Source of the DNA: JAVZOV01 sp049976445
GTDB lineage: Archaea; Thermoproteota; Thermoprotei; Gearchaeales; WAQG01
Reading direction: 5' to 3'
NCBI GenBank assembly: GCA_049976445.1
Contig: JBMFIF010000002.1
Span: 1-64,000, forward strand
Length of the DNA: 64,000 nt
The notes below the pieces were generated by a model that was not told the origin of the DNA, ran no database searches, and worked only from the letters and a program-made list of their open reading frames with translations. Positions 28,072 to 36,524 of the stretch are shown here, in pieces. The position numbers and the translations under genes are program-made. Position 1 is the stretch's first letter. The number at the start of each line of letters is the position of its first letter.

Positions 28072-28331
28072 GCATTAAAATACCATTGACACCAATCTCA
28101 CACCCCACTGTAGGTGCATCAGGTAAGACTGGCTCATGGAGAACAACAAAACCCATCATTAATTATGATAAATGTAAAGATTGTCTTATATGCTGGATGT
28201 ACTGCCCCGAAAGCTCCATAATAAGAACTGAGAAAGATAAAGTATTGATAGAATATGAATACTGTAAAGGTTGTGGAATATGTGCTAATGTCTGTCCATT
28301 TAAAGCTATTGATATGGTTGAGGAGGAGTGA
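28068..28331 (+). CDS. porD: POR delta subunit, 2x[4Fe-4S] ferredoxin
   Basis: 87 residues with two cluster motifs, CKDCLICWMYCPE and CKGCGICANVCP, that pass electrons from the TPP site to ferredoxin. Preceded by AGGAGGTAA and overlapping porG by 4 nt. Confidence 0.92.
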   Translation: MSIKIPLTPISHPTVGASGKTGSWRTTKPIINYDKCKDCLICWMYCPESSIIRTEKDKVLIEYEYCKGCGICANVCPFKAIDMVEEE

Positions 28332-28334
28332 AAG

Positions 28335-29522
28335 ATGGCACAAACATTAGTCATAAATGGTAATCATGCAGCAGCCTATGGTGCAAAAGTTTCAAAAGTT
28401 CAGTTCATATCAGCATACCCTATAACACCACAAACTGTTATAGTAGAACGATTAGCGCAAATGGTAGAAAGTGGTGAATTAAACGCAAAATTTATCAGAG
28501 TTGAGTCAGAACACAGCGCACTCGCAGCATGCATAGGTGCCGCCTCAGCAGGACTTAGAACATTCACAGCAACATCCTCACATGGATTAGCATACATGCA
28601 TGAAATGATCATTTGGGCTGCTGGTGCACGATTACCAATAGTAATGCCAGTAGTAACACGAGCTTTCGCACCACCATGGAGTATCTGGGATGAACACACA
28701 GACATACTATTAGAAAGAGATACCGGATGGATAGTATTTATGGCTGAAAACAATCAAGAAGTCTTCGATACAATAATACAAGCTTACAAGATTGCAGAAA
28801 ACGAAAACGTTCTCTTACCAGTTATGATAGGAATGGATGCATTCATACTCTCACACACAACAACACCAGTCGAGATACCAGACCAAGAACTTATAGATAA
28901 CTTCCTCACGCAAGAGAGCAAAAGACCATTTATCCTAGACCCAAACAACCCGATAACACATGGAAGCCTTACATACCCAGAATGGTATATGGAATTCAGA
29001 TACCTTCTTTATAAAGCAATGATAAATGCAAAATCAGTAATAAAAGATACTTCAAACCAATGGGCAAAACTTACCGGAAAATACCATGGAGATCTGATAG
29101 ATTGTTACAAGTGCGCAGATGCCGATGTAAACATAATAACAATAGGAGCACCATCCGGTGATGCAAAAGAGGCTGCTGACATACTTAGATCAGAAGGATA
29201 TAGAACAGGTGTGATAAGATTACGCGTGATAAGACCATTTCCATCAGAAGAACTTAGGCAAGCAGCACATAATTCAAAAGTTCTCATAGTAGTAGATAGA
29301 AACTTATCACCAGGAATAGGCGGAATACTATTAAACGAAGTAAAAGCAGCACTACAAACGATGAAAAAACAACCCTTAGTACATGGGTTCATAGCAGGAT
29401 TAGGAGGACGCGATATAACACTCCAAAACTTTATATCAATGTTCAAGAGAGGTTACGAAATACTAGAAAAAGGTGAAGAGCCAGGTACAGAATGGATCAA
29501 CCTTAGAAAGGAGGTGCTCTAA
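28335..29522 (+). CDS. porA: POR alpha subunit
   Basis: 395 residues. Has AYPITPQT at the N-terminus (substrate and TPP-domain contact) and RVESEHSALAA, as in PorA. Preceded by GAGGAG. Ends in a TAA directly followed, in the same frame and with no gap, by porB sequence. Confidence 0.92.
   Translation: MAQTLVINGNHAAAYGAKVSKVQFISAYPITPQTVIVERLAQMVESGELNAKFIRVESEHSALAACIGAASAGLRTFTATSSHGLAYMHEMIIWAAGARLPIVMPVVTRAFAPPWSIWDEHTDILLERDTGWIVFMAENNQEVFDTIIQAYKIAENENVLLPVMIGMDAFILSHTTTPVEIPDQELIDNFLTQESKRPFILDPNNPITHGSLTYPEWYMEFRYLLYKAMINAKSVIKDTSNQWAKLTGKYHGDLIDCYKCADADVNIITIGAPSGDAKEAADILRSEGYRTGVIRLRVIRPFPSEELRQAAHNSKVLIVVDRNLSPGIGGILLNEVKAALQTMKKQPLVHGFIAGLGGRDITLQNFISMFKRGYEILEKGEEPGTEWINLRKEVL
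29507..29516 (+). promoter_or_regulatory. Ribosome binding site AAAGGAGGTG deciding the porB start
   Basis: Near-perfect anti-SD complement, 6 nt upstream of ATT at 29523 and about 95 nt from the first ATG. It supports initiation at ATT. Confidence 0.75.
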
Positions 29523-30422
29523 ATTACATCAATAAGAGAAATTCCTAGAGAAGAATACCTATTACCAGGCACAGCAGCATGCCCAGGATGTGGTTTTACA
29601 ATAGGATTAAGAATGGCACTAAAAGCATTAGGACCAAAAGTAATAATGGTTGTACCAGCAGGATGCACCTCAATAATACAAAGCCCATATCCATACGTTT
29701 CTATAGGAGTACCACTATTAAACATCGCATTTGCTGCAGCAGCATCAACAGCATCAGGAATAGCAGCAGCACTAGAATACAAAGGGGATAAGGAAACCAC
29801 AGTCCTAGTATGGGCAGGAGATGGAGGAACAGCAGACATAGGAATACAAGCGCTCAGCGGAGCAGCAGAAAGGGGCGATAATTTCATTTACATATGCTAT
29901 GACAATGAAGCATACATGAATACTGGAATACAAAGAAGCGGAGCAACACCATTCGGAGCATGGACAACAACCACATGGACTGGCAAAAAAGAATTCAAAA
30001 AAGACATCCCCATGATTATGGCAGCACATAAAATACCTTACATTGCAACAGCATCAATAGCATACCCAATAGACTTCTACGATAAACTAAAGAAAGCCAA
30101 AACATACAAAGGATTAAAATACTTACACATACACGCACCATGTCCACCAGGCTGGAAAATCCCAACAGACAAAACAGTAGAAATAGCAAAACTCGCAGTA
30201 GAAACAGGATTATGGGTACTCTACGAAATAGAAAACGGAGAGTTTAGACTCACAGGCCCTAGCAAAATACTCATAGACAAAAACAGAAGAAAATCAATAG
30301 AACAATACATCAAAATACAAGGAAGATTCTCACACATGACAGACGAAGATATAAAAACACTCCAAGAATGGATAGATAAACAATGGGAACAATATACAGA
30401 AATGCTTAAACAACGAAAATAA
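29523..30422 (+). CDS. porB: POR beta subunit (TPP-binding), probable AUU start
   Basis: 299 residues. The conserved N-terminus EYLLPGTAACPGCG carries the cluster cysteines and lies upstream of the first ATG (29613), so that ATG cannot be the start. Between the porA stop and 29613 there is no ATG, GTG or TTG; the ATT at 29523, 6 nt after AAAGGAGGTG, is the best candidate. TPP motif: VWAGDGGTADIG. Stop-codon readthrough from porA, which is in the same frame, is the alternative. Confidence 0.85.
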   Translation: MTSIREIPREEYLLPGTAACPGCGFTIGLRMALKALGPKVIMVVPAGCTSIIQSPYPYVSIGVPLLNIAFAAAASTASGIAAALEYKGDKETTVLVWAGDGGTADIGIQALSGAAERGDNFIYICYDNEAYMNTGIQRSGATPFGAWTTTTWTGKKEFKKDIPMIMAAHKIPYIATASIAYPIDFYDKLKKAKTYKGLKYLHIHAPCPPGWKIPTDKTVEIAKLAVETGLWVLYEIENGEFRLTGPSKILIDKNRRKSIEQYIKIQGRFSHMTDEDIKTLQEWIDKQWEQYTEMLKQRK

Positions 30423-30479
30423 ACAAATAACTGACAAAACAATACAGAAACATCACAATGAGTTATCTAAATATATAGC

Positions 30480-30690
30480 CCATGCATTAACGAGCTGGCT
30501 TCATCTGCTGGTTCAGGGAGTGTCACGATTTCCTCGTCACATAGAGAATGCAACACTGAAAAACATGCTAAACGTTGGAACCTTGAACCGTAAGGTGTGC
30601 TTTCAACAAACGGATTGGAGAACGACCAATGAAGCCTAACCGAAGAAAAAGCTGGAAGCTCTCAACTTAAGTCGAGGAGAGGACGTTACA
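30480..30690 (+). mobile_element. Probable IS200/IS605 right-end remnant
   Basis: No intact gene. A short open stretch (ending NEA before a TAA at about 30640) is followed by GAAGCTCTCAACTTAAGTCGAG, an imperfect palindrome (about 30656-30676) of the kind at the right end of TnpB-carrying elements. Identification rests on the hairpin and its setting only; an RNA cannot be excluded. Confidence 0.4.
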
Positions 30691-31066
30691 TACTAAGACT
30701 TAATAATGTTAATTCATCAATTGTTTGATTAAACAATGCCTCATAAAGACCAGCGACCCTCTCTAAAATAATAATACCTTTAGTTAACACGTTATACCTA
30801 AACTTTACTTGCAACTCATCTATTGGAACAACATCAAAAGGAATTCTTAAAAACTCTTCTAATCTAGCAGAAAGTAATGCATAATATTTAAACTCCTTAT
30901 TCATAGAATAAATGGCAATATCAACATCCCTAAAACTTTTTAACTCCACAAAACTACCAAATATGATTGCTAGAAGCACATCTTTTTCACTCTCAAAAAA
31001 CTCTCTAATGGAATTCATGACAGTTTTCTTATCAATCCTATAATACTTAAATCTTGAAAGCATCAC
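30686..31066 (-). CDS. MntA-like nucleotidyltransferase antitoxin
   Basis: 126 residues. The minimal nucleotidyltransferase motif is GSFVELKSFRDVDIAI (Gly37-Ser38, Asp47, Asp49). It overlaps the HEPN gene by 20 nt. In studied HepT/MntA pairs, this protein adds AMP to a tyrosine of the HEPN toxin, which blocks it. Confidence 0.82.
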   Translation of the reverse strand: MMLSRFKYYRIDKKTVMNSIREFFESEKDVLLAIIFGSFVELKSFRDVDIAIYSMNKEFKYYALLSARLEEFLRIPFDVVPIDELQVKFRYNVLTKGIIILERVAGLYEALFNQTIDELTLLSLSM

Positions 31067-31469
31067 TAATCCTCCTAATAAAATTCATAACATTAACAAA
31101 ATCACTTCTAATATTCTCATATATCTTCTCGTCAATAATAATCCAATATCTATGAACAAGTAAATTTCGCAACTTAAACATGCTCACAAAATCCTTATAC
31201 TCTTCATCAATCAAAAGACCCTTATCTCTTAAAATATTTAAGGCATGAATTGAAGATTCAGGTTCAACATTATAAAATCTCCTAACAATGTGAAGAGCTA
31301 AAGCACTCAAAGCTTCAGCAATCACAATGATATGATATCTAACTGCATACCTCTCAGTAAGACTTATTTCTTCAAACGACTTACTAACATAATCACTAAT
31401 AATATTTATAGATTCCATAATATCTTTAATAAGTTTCTTAATAAAATCTCTATTAACATCCACTCTCAA
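31047..31469 (-). CDS. HepT-like HEPN ribonuclease toxin
   Basis: 140 helical residues with R101-N-L-L-V-H106-R-Y108, matching the R-X4-H-X-Y motif of HepT: Arg and His are catalytic and Tyr is the site AMPylated by MntA. First gene of the pair. Confidence 0.82.
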   Translation of the reverse strand: MRVDVNRDFIKKLIKDIMESINIISDYVSKSFEEISLTERYAVRYHIIVIAEALSALALHIVRRFYNVEPESSIHALNILRDKGLLIDEEYKDFVSMFKLRNLLVHRYWIIIDEKIYENIRSDFVNVMNFIRRISDAFKI

Positions 31470-31553
31470 TTCACTCCAAGAAAACTAAGAAACCACAATT
31501 TAAAAAGATATTCAACAAACTCTCATAAAAACCAAAATAAATAAAAATTAACG

Positions 31554-31640
31554 GGAATAAGCAAGACGCTCATACAAAAAAGAAGAAAACCAACAGAGCA
31601 ATACATAAAGATACAAGGCGTGTTCTCAAGCATGACTAAT
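31554..31640 (+). pseudogene. porB 3'-end fragment
   Basis: Reads SKTLIQKRRKPTEQYIKIQG, then VFSSMTNDK, which lines up with SKILIDKNRRKSIEQYIKIQG, then RFSHMTDED, near the C-terminus of the porB at 29523. The fragment has no start and is cut by the element at 31640. It implies a second POR operon or a past duplication, since broken. Confidence 0.75.
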
Positions 31641-31785
31641 GATAAAAGAAGGACAAACTTCACCCTTCAGGGTGGAGTAAATTTAAATACTCAGACACAC
31701 TATACTCTACAGTAGCACCCATAAAGGGGTGTAACCCTCAAGACCTCGGGGAACCCTCGCACCTTCAGGGCGGGGAAGAGGTCAG
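31640..31785 (+). mobile_element. 146-bp deleted IS200/IS605-type element
   Basis: The left end, TGATAAAAGAAGGACAAAC plus a CCCTTCAGGG hairpin, is joined to the tail of a TnpB gene nearly identical to 117-190 (about 90% by eye), ending GAGGTCAG. No complete gene. The shared ends suggest that it moved with help from a full element. With the porB fragment it accounts for the 374-bp gap between the HEPN gene and 31844. Confidence 0.75.
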
Positions 31786-31843
31786 ACAAAAATTTAACTA
31801 TCAATAAAATAATTAACAATTTTTGAAATATAATATTATTTTG

Positions 31844-32092
31844 TTATCCTGAATATCCTGCTGTGAGTATAAATAAGTATGTGCTGTTTGTATTAGTTAT
31901 TATGACTAATGTATGATTGCTATTGACCTGTTGTGGTCCTACATCGGCATAAAGTGTTATTAATGTTTTTGGTGTTACGGATTGGGAGTCTTGTCGAATA
32001 TTATAATATCTGTACGGTGGAAATATTATATCGTTTGTGGGTATGTTTGGTATATTTTGGGATGCGTTAGAAGTGTAAATTCTAGTTCTCAT
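31844..32092 (-). CDS. Hypothetical small protein
   Basis: 82 residues, polar and Thr/Asn-rich, with a final hydrophobic stretch (TYLFILTAGYSG). The start is 5 bp after the CobT stop, so it would be translationally coupled. No domain recognised; it may be a minor surface protein or a spurious frame. Confidence 0.4.
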   Translation of the reverse strand: MRTRIYTSNASQNIPNIPTNDIIFPPYRYYNIRQDSQSVTPKTLITLYADVGPQQVNSNHTLVIITNTNSTYLFILTAGYSG

Positions 32093-32097
32093 GATAA

Positions 32098-33207
32098 CTA
32101 AATGAGTTCGTTAATTTTAGTAGTAAGTCTTTTATATTCATCTTCAATTTTAAGTGCTAGTTCATCTGGGTTTAATTTCATCTTTATTTGTGCTATTAAT
32201 GCTGTTCCGCCTGCTCCTACTCCTTCCTTCACATAACCATTTTCGTACGCTTTAAGTCCATAAAATTTTGATTTCGAAAAATTTAGTGTTGTGGCAATTA
32301 TTGGTATTTTTTCGATTTGGCTTACTAAACCTATAATATCGGAACTCCTGTCTTCTATAATCCATTTAGTGGTTCCAATTGCTACCTTGTCTAAATTAAT
32401 ATTCTTATGTTTCAATAGTGCTAGCACTGAAGACATTTGAGTTCCACCGGCTAATAATACATGAGAGTTTATTTTTACTATGCCCTCAGTTAATCCTGCC
32501 ATAGCTATCATCACAGGATCACCAACTTTGCTCGCAGCAAGTAAAGGATTTTCTTTAGCTTGCTTGATACTTAGGTTAGCATTTTTTAAGCTCTCCTCAG
32601 CTATCCTTATTTTTAGATCATGCGGGTTATTAGCATCTGCACTACTTATTTTGTATCTAGCGTCATAACCAAGGGCTAAGAGAAAAGTTAGAGTGGTTGT
32701 AGTGCCACCTGGTATACTTTCACCGATGAGAACAGTATCAGCTAATAATCCCAACTCTTTACCAAAAAGTTTAGCATTTTCATATATTGTGATCGCATCA
32801 TCATATTTCATGGCGTTTCCAGTCCTTATATCATTACCGACAACACCACCTACATCTATGAAAGGAACTTTAGGTTTTACATAACAACCAGCGTTTACTA
32901 CAAAGAAGGGTATGTTGAGTAGTTGTAATACTGTCCTAGTTATTATTGCGGGTGTTGGAATACCATCAGGCGTTGTTGGTATTACGTTGAAACTGATAAC
33001 CTTACCATAAAAAAGATACTCTATATCACCAGTCGGAGTATATAGTGTTGCTTCGGGGTTAGCCCCAGCTATACTAAGACCAGGAATTTTTGATGTTAAT
33101 GTTGATCCTATTACATAGACAGCTAGCAGGTTAGATTTTTCTATACGTTTAGTGAATTGTTCTCCTTTTTCAGGCATGTACGCATACATAATACTCATAC
33201 AAACCAC
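32098..33207 (-). CDS. cobT: Archaeal CobT (nicotinate-nucleotide:benzimidazole phosphoribosyltransferase family)
   Basis: 369 residues. Matches the archaeal CobT family (TIGR00303), with IGESIPGGTTTTLTFLLALGY and GAGGTALIAQ near the C-terminus. Activates the lower-ligand base to alpha-ribazole phosphate. The start is directly after the AsnB-like gene stop, so the two are co-transcribed from the divergent promoter at about 34150. Confidence 0.85.
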   Translation of the reverse strand: MVCMSIMYAYMPEKGEQFTKRIEKSNLLAVYVIGSTLTSKIPGLSIAGANPEATLYTPTGDIEYLFYGKVISFNVIPTTPDGIPTPAIITRTVLQLLNIPFFVVNAGCYVKPKVPFIDVGGVVGNDIRTGNAMKYDDAITIYENAKLFGKELGLLADTVLIGESIPGGTTTTLTFLLALGYDARYKISSADANNPHDLKIRIAEESLKNANLSIKQAKENPLLAASKVGDPVMIAMAGLTEGIVKINSHVLLAGGTQMSSVLALLKHKNINLDKVAIGTTKWIIEDRSSDIIGLVSQIEKIPIIATTLNFSKSKFYGLKAYENGYVKEGVGAGGTALIAQIKMKLNPDELALKIEDEYKRLTTKINELI

Positions 33208-34149
33208 CTAAACAGGATATGCTCCACATGTTCTACAATATTTTGAATCCGCTGGCACTCCAGCACCACAAAATGAGCATCTTTTTTCATTAGATTTGGG
33301 TTTAGGTATATTACCGATAATCTCTTTGAACAATTTATAATAATATGCCTGTTCATAATCTCTTAGAATTATTTCTTTGCCCAATTTTTCGAACTCTTCT
33401 TTATTAATCATTTTACTAATTATCTGTGTGAGGGTTGTGGAACCACTGCCAATTTCGATGGGATCTTTAGTTCTCCATACAATTTCGTCAGGTAGTAATC
33501 CTTCTATTGCTTTTCTGACAATCCATTTTCCATAAATACTGTTTCTTTCTTCATGAACCTTAAATTCAGGAGGAATGCTCAATGCAAAATCCACGAATTC
33601 ACGATCAATATAAGGTTGTTCAATCTTTAACCCTAGGCTTTCACCTAGAGGAACAGCTGAAAAGAACCAACGTTCTGATAATTCTTTAATATATTTTTCA
33701 AGTTCTTGTGGTTTCATTTTATACATGTATGAGTAGCCGGCAAACAATTCATCACCACCATCACCTGTTACTATTGATTTGAGACCTAGCTGTTTCGCAT
33801 AGGATAGTGCTATATAAATTGTAATACTATTACGTATTTCCATCGGATCAAAAGTCCTAAGCACGTGAATGACATTTCTAACAGCCTCAAGGGCTTCATC
33901 CAATTTGAATATTTTTATCTTATGATCAAACCCTAAAAATTCTGTTACACGCTTAGAATAATAAAGATCAGGCCCAGGATTTTGTTCAAAAATTGCAGTA
34001 ATAGCAACCGGTTTTAGGTTTTTCATTAAAAAGGCTAAAACACTGGTGTCAAGACCCCCAGAAAGAAGTATTGCTTCTCCTTGATGTCTTTTGACTGAAG
34101 CTTCCAGCTTATTAAGAAGTTCTTTTGTTAAAATATTCACTGTAATCAT
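33208..34149 (-). CDS. Asparagine-synthetase-like PP-loop ligase with zinc ribbon
   Basis: 313 residues. PP-loop SGGLDTS (30-36), VTGDGGDELFAGYSY, and a C-terminal CSFCGAGVPADSKYCRTCG ribbon (about 291-309). It lacks the N-terminal glutaminase (Ntn) domain of AsnB, so it would need free ammonia or a partner. It sits in front of cobT and shares a promoter motif with the btu operon, so amidation connected with cobamides is possible but unproven. Starts at ATG 34149, just at the expected transcription start. Confidence 0.75.
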   Translation of the reverse strand: MITVNILTKELLNKLEASVKRHQGEAILLSGGLDTSVLAFLMKNLKPVAITAIFEQNPGPDLYYSKRVTEFLGFDHKIKIFKLDEALEAVRNVIHVLRTFDPMEIRNSITIYIALSYAKQLGLKSIVTGDGGDELFAGYSYMYKMKPQELEKYIKELSERWFFSAVPLGESLGLKIEQPYIDREFVDFALSIPPEFKVHEERNSIYGKWIVRKAIEGLLPDEIVWRTKDPIEIGSGSTTLTQIISKMINKEEFEKLGKEIILRDYEQAYYYKLFKEIIGNIPKPKSNEKRCSFCGAGVPADSKYCRTCGAYPV

Positions 34150-34150
34150 A

Positions 34151-34165
34151 TGGTTGGATTATCCA
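34151..34165. promoter_or_regulatory. Operator-like 15-bp repeat, copy 1
   Basis: TGGTTGGATTATCCA, containing the palindrome GGATTATCC, lies between the TATA-like box of the AsnB-like gene (34171-34179, TTTAAATAC on the minus strand) and its ATG. Identical to 34238-34252. Confidence 0.7.
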
Positions 34166-34237
34166 ATCAAGTATTTAAACTTTTTGTATCCTCATGAAGA
34201 TTAAACAATATGTCAGAAACGTTAGCTTTAAATTCTT

Positions 34238-34252
34238 TGGTTGGATTATCCA
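34238..34252. promoter_or_regulatory. Operator-like 15-bp repeat, copy 2
   Basis: Identical to 34151-34165. It follows the TATA-like TTTAAATTC (34227-34235) at nearly the same distance and precedes the btuF start. In both promoters the site would overlap the transcription start, as expected for a repressor. Confidence 0.7.
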
Positions 34253-34258
34253 GACTTG

Positions 34259-35497
34259 GTGAATAACTTGAGTGATAGGAATACTCGTTACTTATTAAGT
34301 CTAATAATTATAATAGTGATAGTACTGGGAGTTACTATACCTCTTTATATGGAAATTAATTCTTTAAGAGATGAAATTTCTAGATTACGTAATGATATAT
34401 CAGCACTTAGTTTAAGTTCTAAGCAACTTACCTCACAGTTTAATAGTAGTCTCACACAATTAAATGCAGCTTATAAGAGCCTTGAAGATAGGTATAATAA
34501 ATTATTTCAACAGTATTCATCATTGTCTGAAAGTATTAAGTATCCTTTTACAATTACTGATGCTCTTGGAAGAACTGTAACGATAGTTTCAAGGCCAGTT
34601 CGAGTTATAAGTACGGCACCTAGTGTGACAGAAATGCTTTTTGCTATAAATGCAGAAAAACTTATTGTAGGTGTTGATAAGTATTCAGATTATCCGCCTA
34701 CAGTAAAAGATTTAGTTAAAAATAGTACAATTAAGCTGGTTGGTGGTTTTTCGACTGTTGATGTGGAGGCTATTGTAGCACTAAAGCCTGATATTGTATT
34801 TATGACACCGGGCGTGCAAACACCTTTCGTATATAGGTTAGCAGAACTTGGACTAACCGTCGTCGCTTTAAAGGAAGATAGTATATCGGATGTGTTTGAT
34901 TCGATAATGCTCGTAGGGAGAATTCTTGATAAGATTGATGGGGCATTAAACGTTGTCGCATCTATGAAGTCTAAAATCACTTATGCGTTCTCAAAGGTTG
35001 AGAATTATATTAAATCTGTTAATATTACAAGGGTTAAAGTGTATTGGGAAGTATGGCCTGAACCAATATATACCGTTGGTTCACAAAATTTTATAAATGA
35101 TATAATTACACTAGCAGGAGGGGTTAATATTTTTGGTGATATAAAATCAGGCTATCCAGTCGTAAGTTCTGAGGAAGTTATAAACAAAACTCCTGATGTT
35201 ATAATAACAACTGATCATGGTGGGGTTTATGGATCGCCACAGGATGTATTAAATATGATCAGGAATAGAACTGGATGGAATGTAATACCAGCTATAAAAA
35301 GTAATAGAGTTTATGTGTTAACGGGCCAGTTTGGGTCTATGTTTATAAGGCCTGGTCCAAGAGTTGCAGATGCAATTCTTCAACTTGCCGTAATATTATA
35401 TCCTGAGGCATTTGGTATGAGTAAAATCATGATACCGAACATAATAAGCACATCGTTTAACGTTACAACATATATTAGTTTGTTAATTGTTTCATAA
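34259..35497 (+). CDS. btuF: Cobalamin-type ABC substrate-binding protein (BtuF-like)
   Basis: About 412 residues. One N-terminal membrane anchor (about 15-35), a coiled-coil spacer (to about 90), then a class III binding domain with TDALGRTVTI, RVISTAPSVTEMLFAI and later GPRVADAILQLA. GTG at 34259 is chosen because the TATA box predicts a leaderless start there; TTG 34241 or 34256 is possible. Binds corrinoids (or iron chelates); the corrinoid role is favoured by the neighbours. Confidence 0.85.
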   Translation: MNNLSDRNTRYLLSLIIIIVIVLGVTIPLYMEINSLRDEISRLRNDISALSLSSKQLTSQFNSSLTQLNAAYKSLEDRYNKLFQQYSSLSESIKYPFTITDALGRTVTIVSRPVRVISTAPSVTEMLFAINAEKLIVGVDKYSDYPPTVKDLVKNSTIKLVGGFSTVDVEAIVALKPDIVFMTPGVQTPFVYRLAELGLTVVALKEDSISDVFDSIMLVGRILDKIDGALNVVASMKSKITYAFSKVENYIKSVNITRVKVYWEVWPEPIYTVGSQNFINDIITLAGGVNIFGDIKSGYPVVSSEEVINKTPDVIITTDHGGVYGSPQDVLNMIRNRTGWNVIPAIKSNRVYVLTGQFGSMFIRPGPRVADAILQLAVILYPEAFGMSKIMIPNIISTSFNVTTYISLLIVS

Positions 35498-35501
35498 TAC
35501 A

Positions 35502-36524
35502 ATGAGCAGTAATTATATACAAAGGAGATATTCCCGCCTTATTTTTTCTGTTATTGTTCTAATCATGTTAGTAGGAGTTTTAAGTATATTATCCATTAGT
35601 GTTGGTTCTGCGTTTATAAATCTGCCGGAATCTTTAAAAGCTTTGGTTGATTCTGATAACGTTGATGTATATACAAGAATTATAATATGGGAGATTAGAG
35701 TTCCTAGGACATTAAGCGCTATTTTTATAGGAATGTTGATGGCTTTAGCTGGGCTTTTTATGCAGACTGTTACTCTGAATCCTCTTGCTGATCCTTATTT
35801 AACAGGTATGGCTTCTGGTGCACTGTTAGGTGTTAGTATAACTATTGTGCTTTCACCTTTAATCGTTAGTCCTTATGTTATAGTTATCTCAGCGTTCTTT
35901 GGAGCCTTGTGCGCCATGATATTAACACTTCTAATTGCAAGTAAATTTCGCTTAGATCCAATAGGACTCATACTGGGAGGTGTTGCAGTCTCTATGATTT
36001 TTTACTCATTTTCTGCGATACTTCAGTTTATTGGAGGTGAAAAGATGGTTATGATAATTATATGGAGTCTTGGAAGCTTGAGTACTGCATCATGGTCAAG
36101 AACATGGTTTACTGGCATTACTGCAATAATTCTTATACCCCTTTCTATAATTATGTACAAATCGTTGAATGCTTTATTACTTGGTGATGAGAATGCACAA
36201 AGTATTGGTGTAAGTCCGAAGTTAACACGATCATTTTCCTTGCTAATATCCTCAATTGCCACGGCAATCTCAGTGTCAATGTTTGGTGTGATAGGCTTTG
36301 TTGGATTAGTAGCACCTCATTTAGCACGTCTCGCATTAAGGAGCGGTGATCATTTAATAGTCATACCAGTCACATGTCTTGTTGGATCCGCTATCATGCT
36401 TTTAAGTGATGTGATAGCTAGAATAATAGGTTCTCCTGGAGAATTTCCGTTAACTCCTATAATGAGTTTAATTGGTGCTCCGCTACTTATTTATTTAATG
36501 AGTAGGAGGTTTAAAAATGGTTAA
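35502..36524 (+). CDS. btuC: BtuC-like ABC permease (FecCD family)
   Basis: 340 residues with about ten membrane segments. FecCD motifs: RVPRTLSAIFIGMLMALAG, GLVAPHLARLALRSGDH and PGEFPLTPIMSLIGAP. ATG 35502 lies 4 bp after btuF; the longer TTG form from 35487 would overlap it. Overlaps btuD by 8 nt. Confidence 0.9.
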   Translation: MSSNYIQRRYSRLIFSVIVLIMLVGVLSILSISVGSAFINLPESLKALVDSDNVDVYTRIIIWEIRVPRTLSAIFIGMLMALAGLFMQTVTLNPLADPYLTGMASGALLGVSITIVLSPLIVSPYVIVISAFFGALCAMILTLLIASKFRLDPIGLILGGVAVSMIFYSFSAILQFIGGEKMVMIIIWSLGSLSTASWSRTWFTGITAIILIPLSIIMYKSLNALLLGDENAQSIGVSPKLTRSFSLLISSIATAISVSMFGVIGFVGLVAPHLARLALRSGDHLIVIPVTCLVGSAIMLLSDVIARIIGSPGEFPLTPIMSLIGAPLLIYLMSRRFKNG

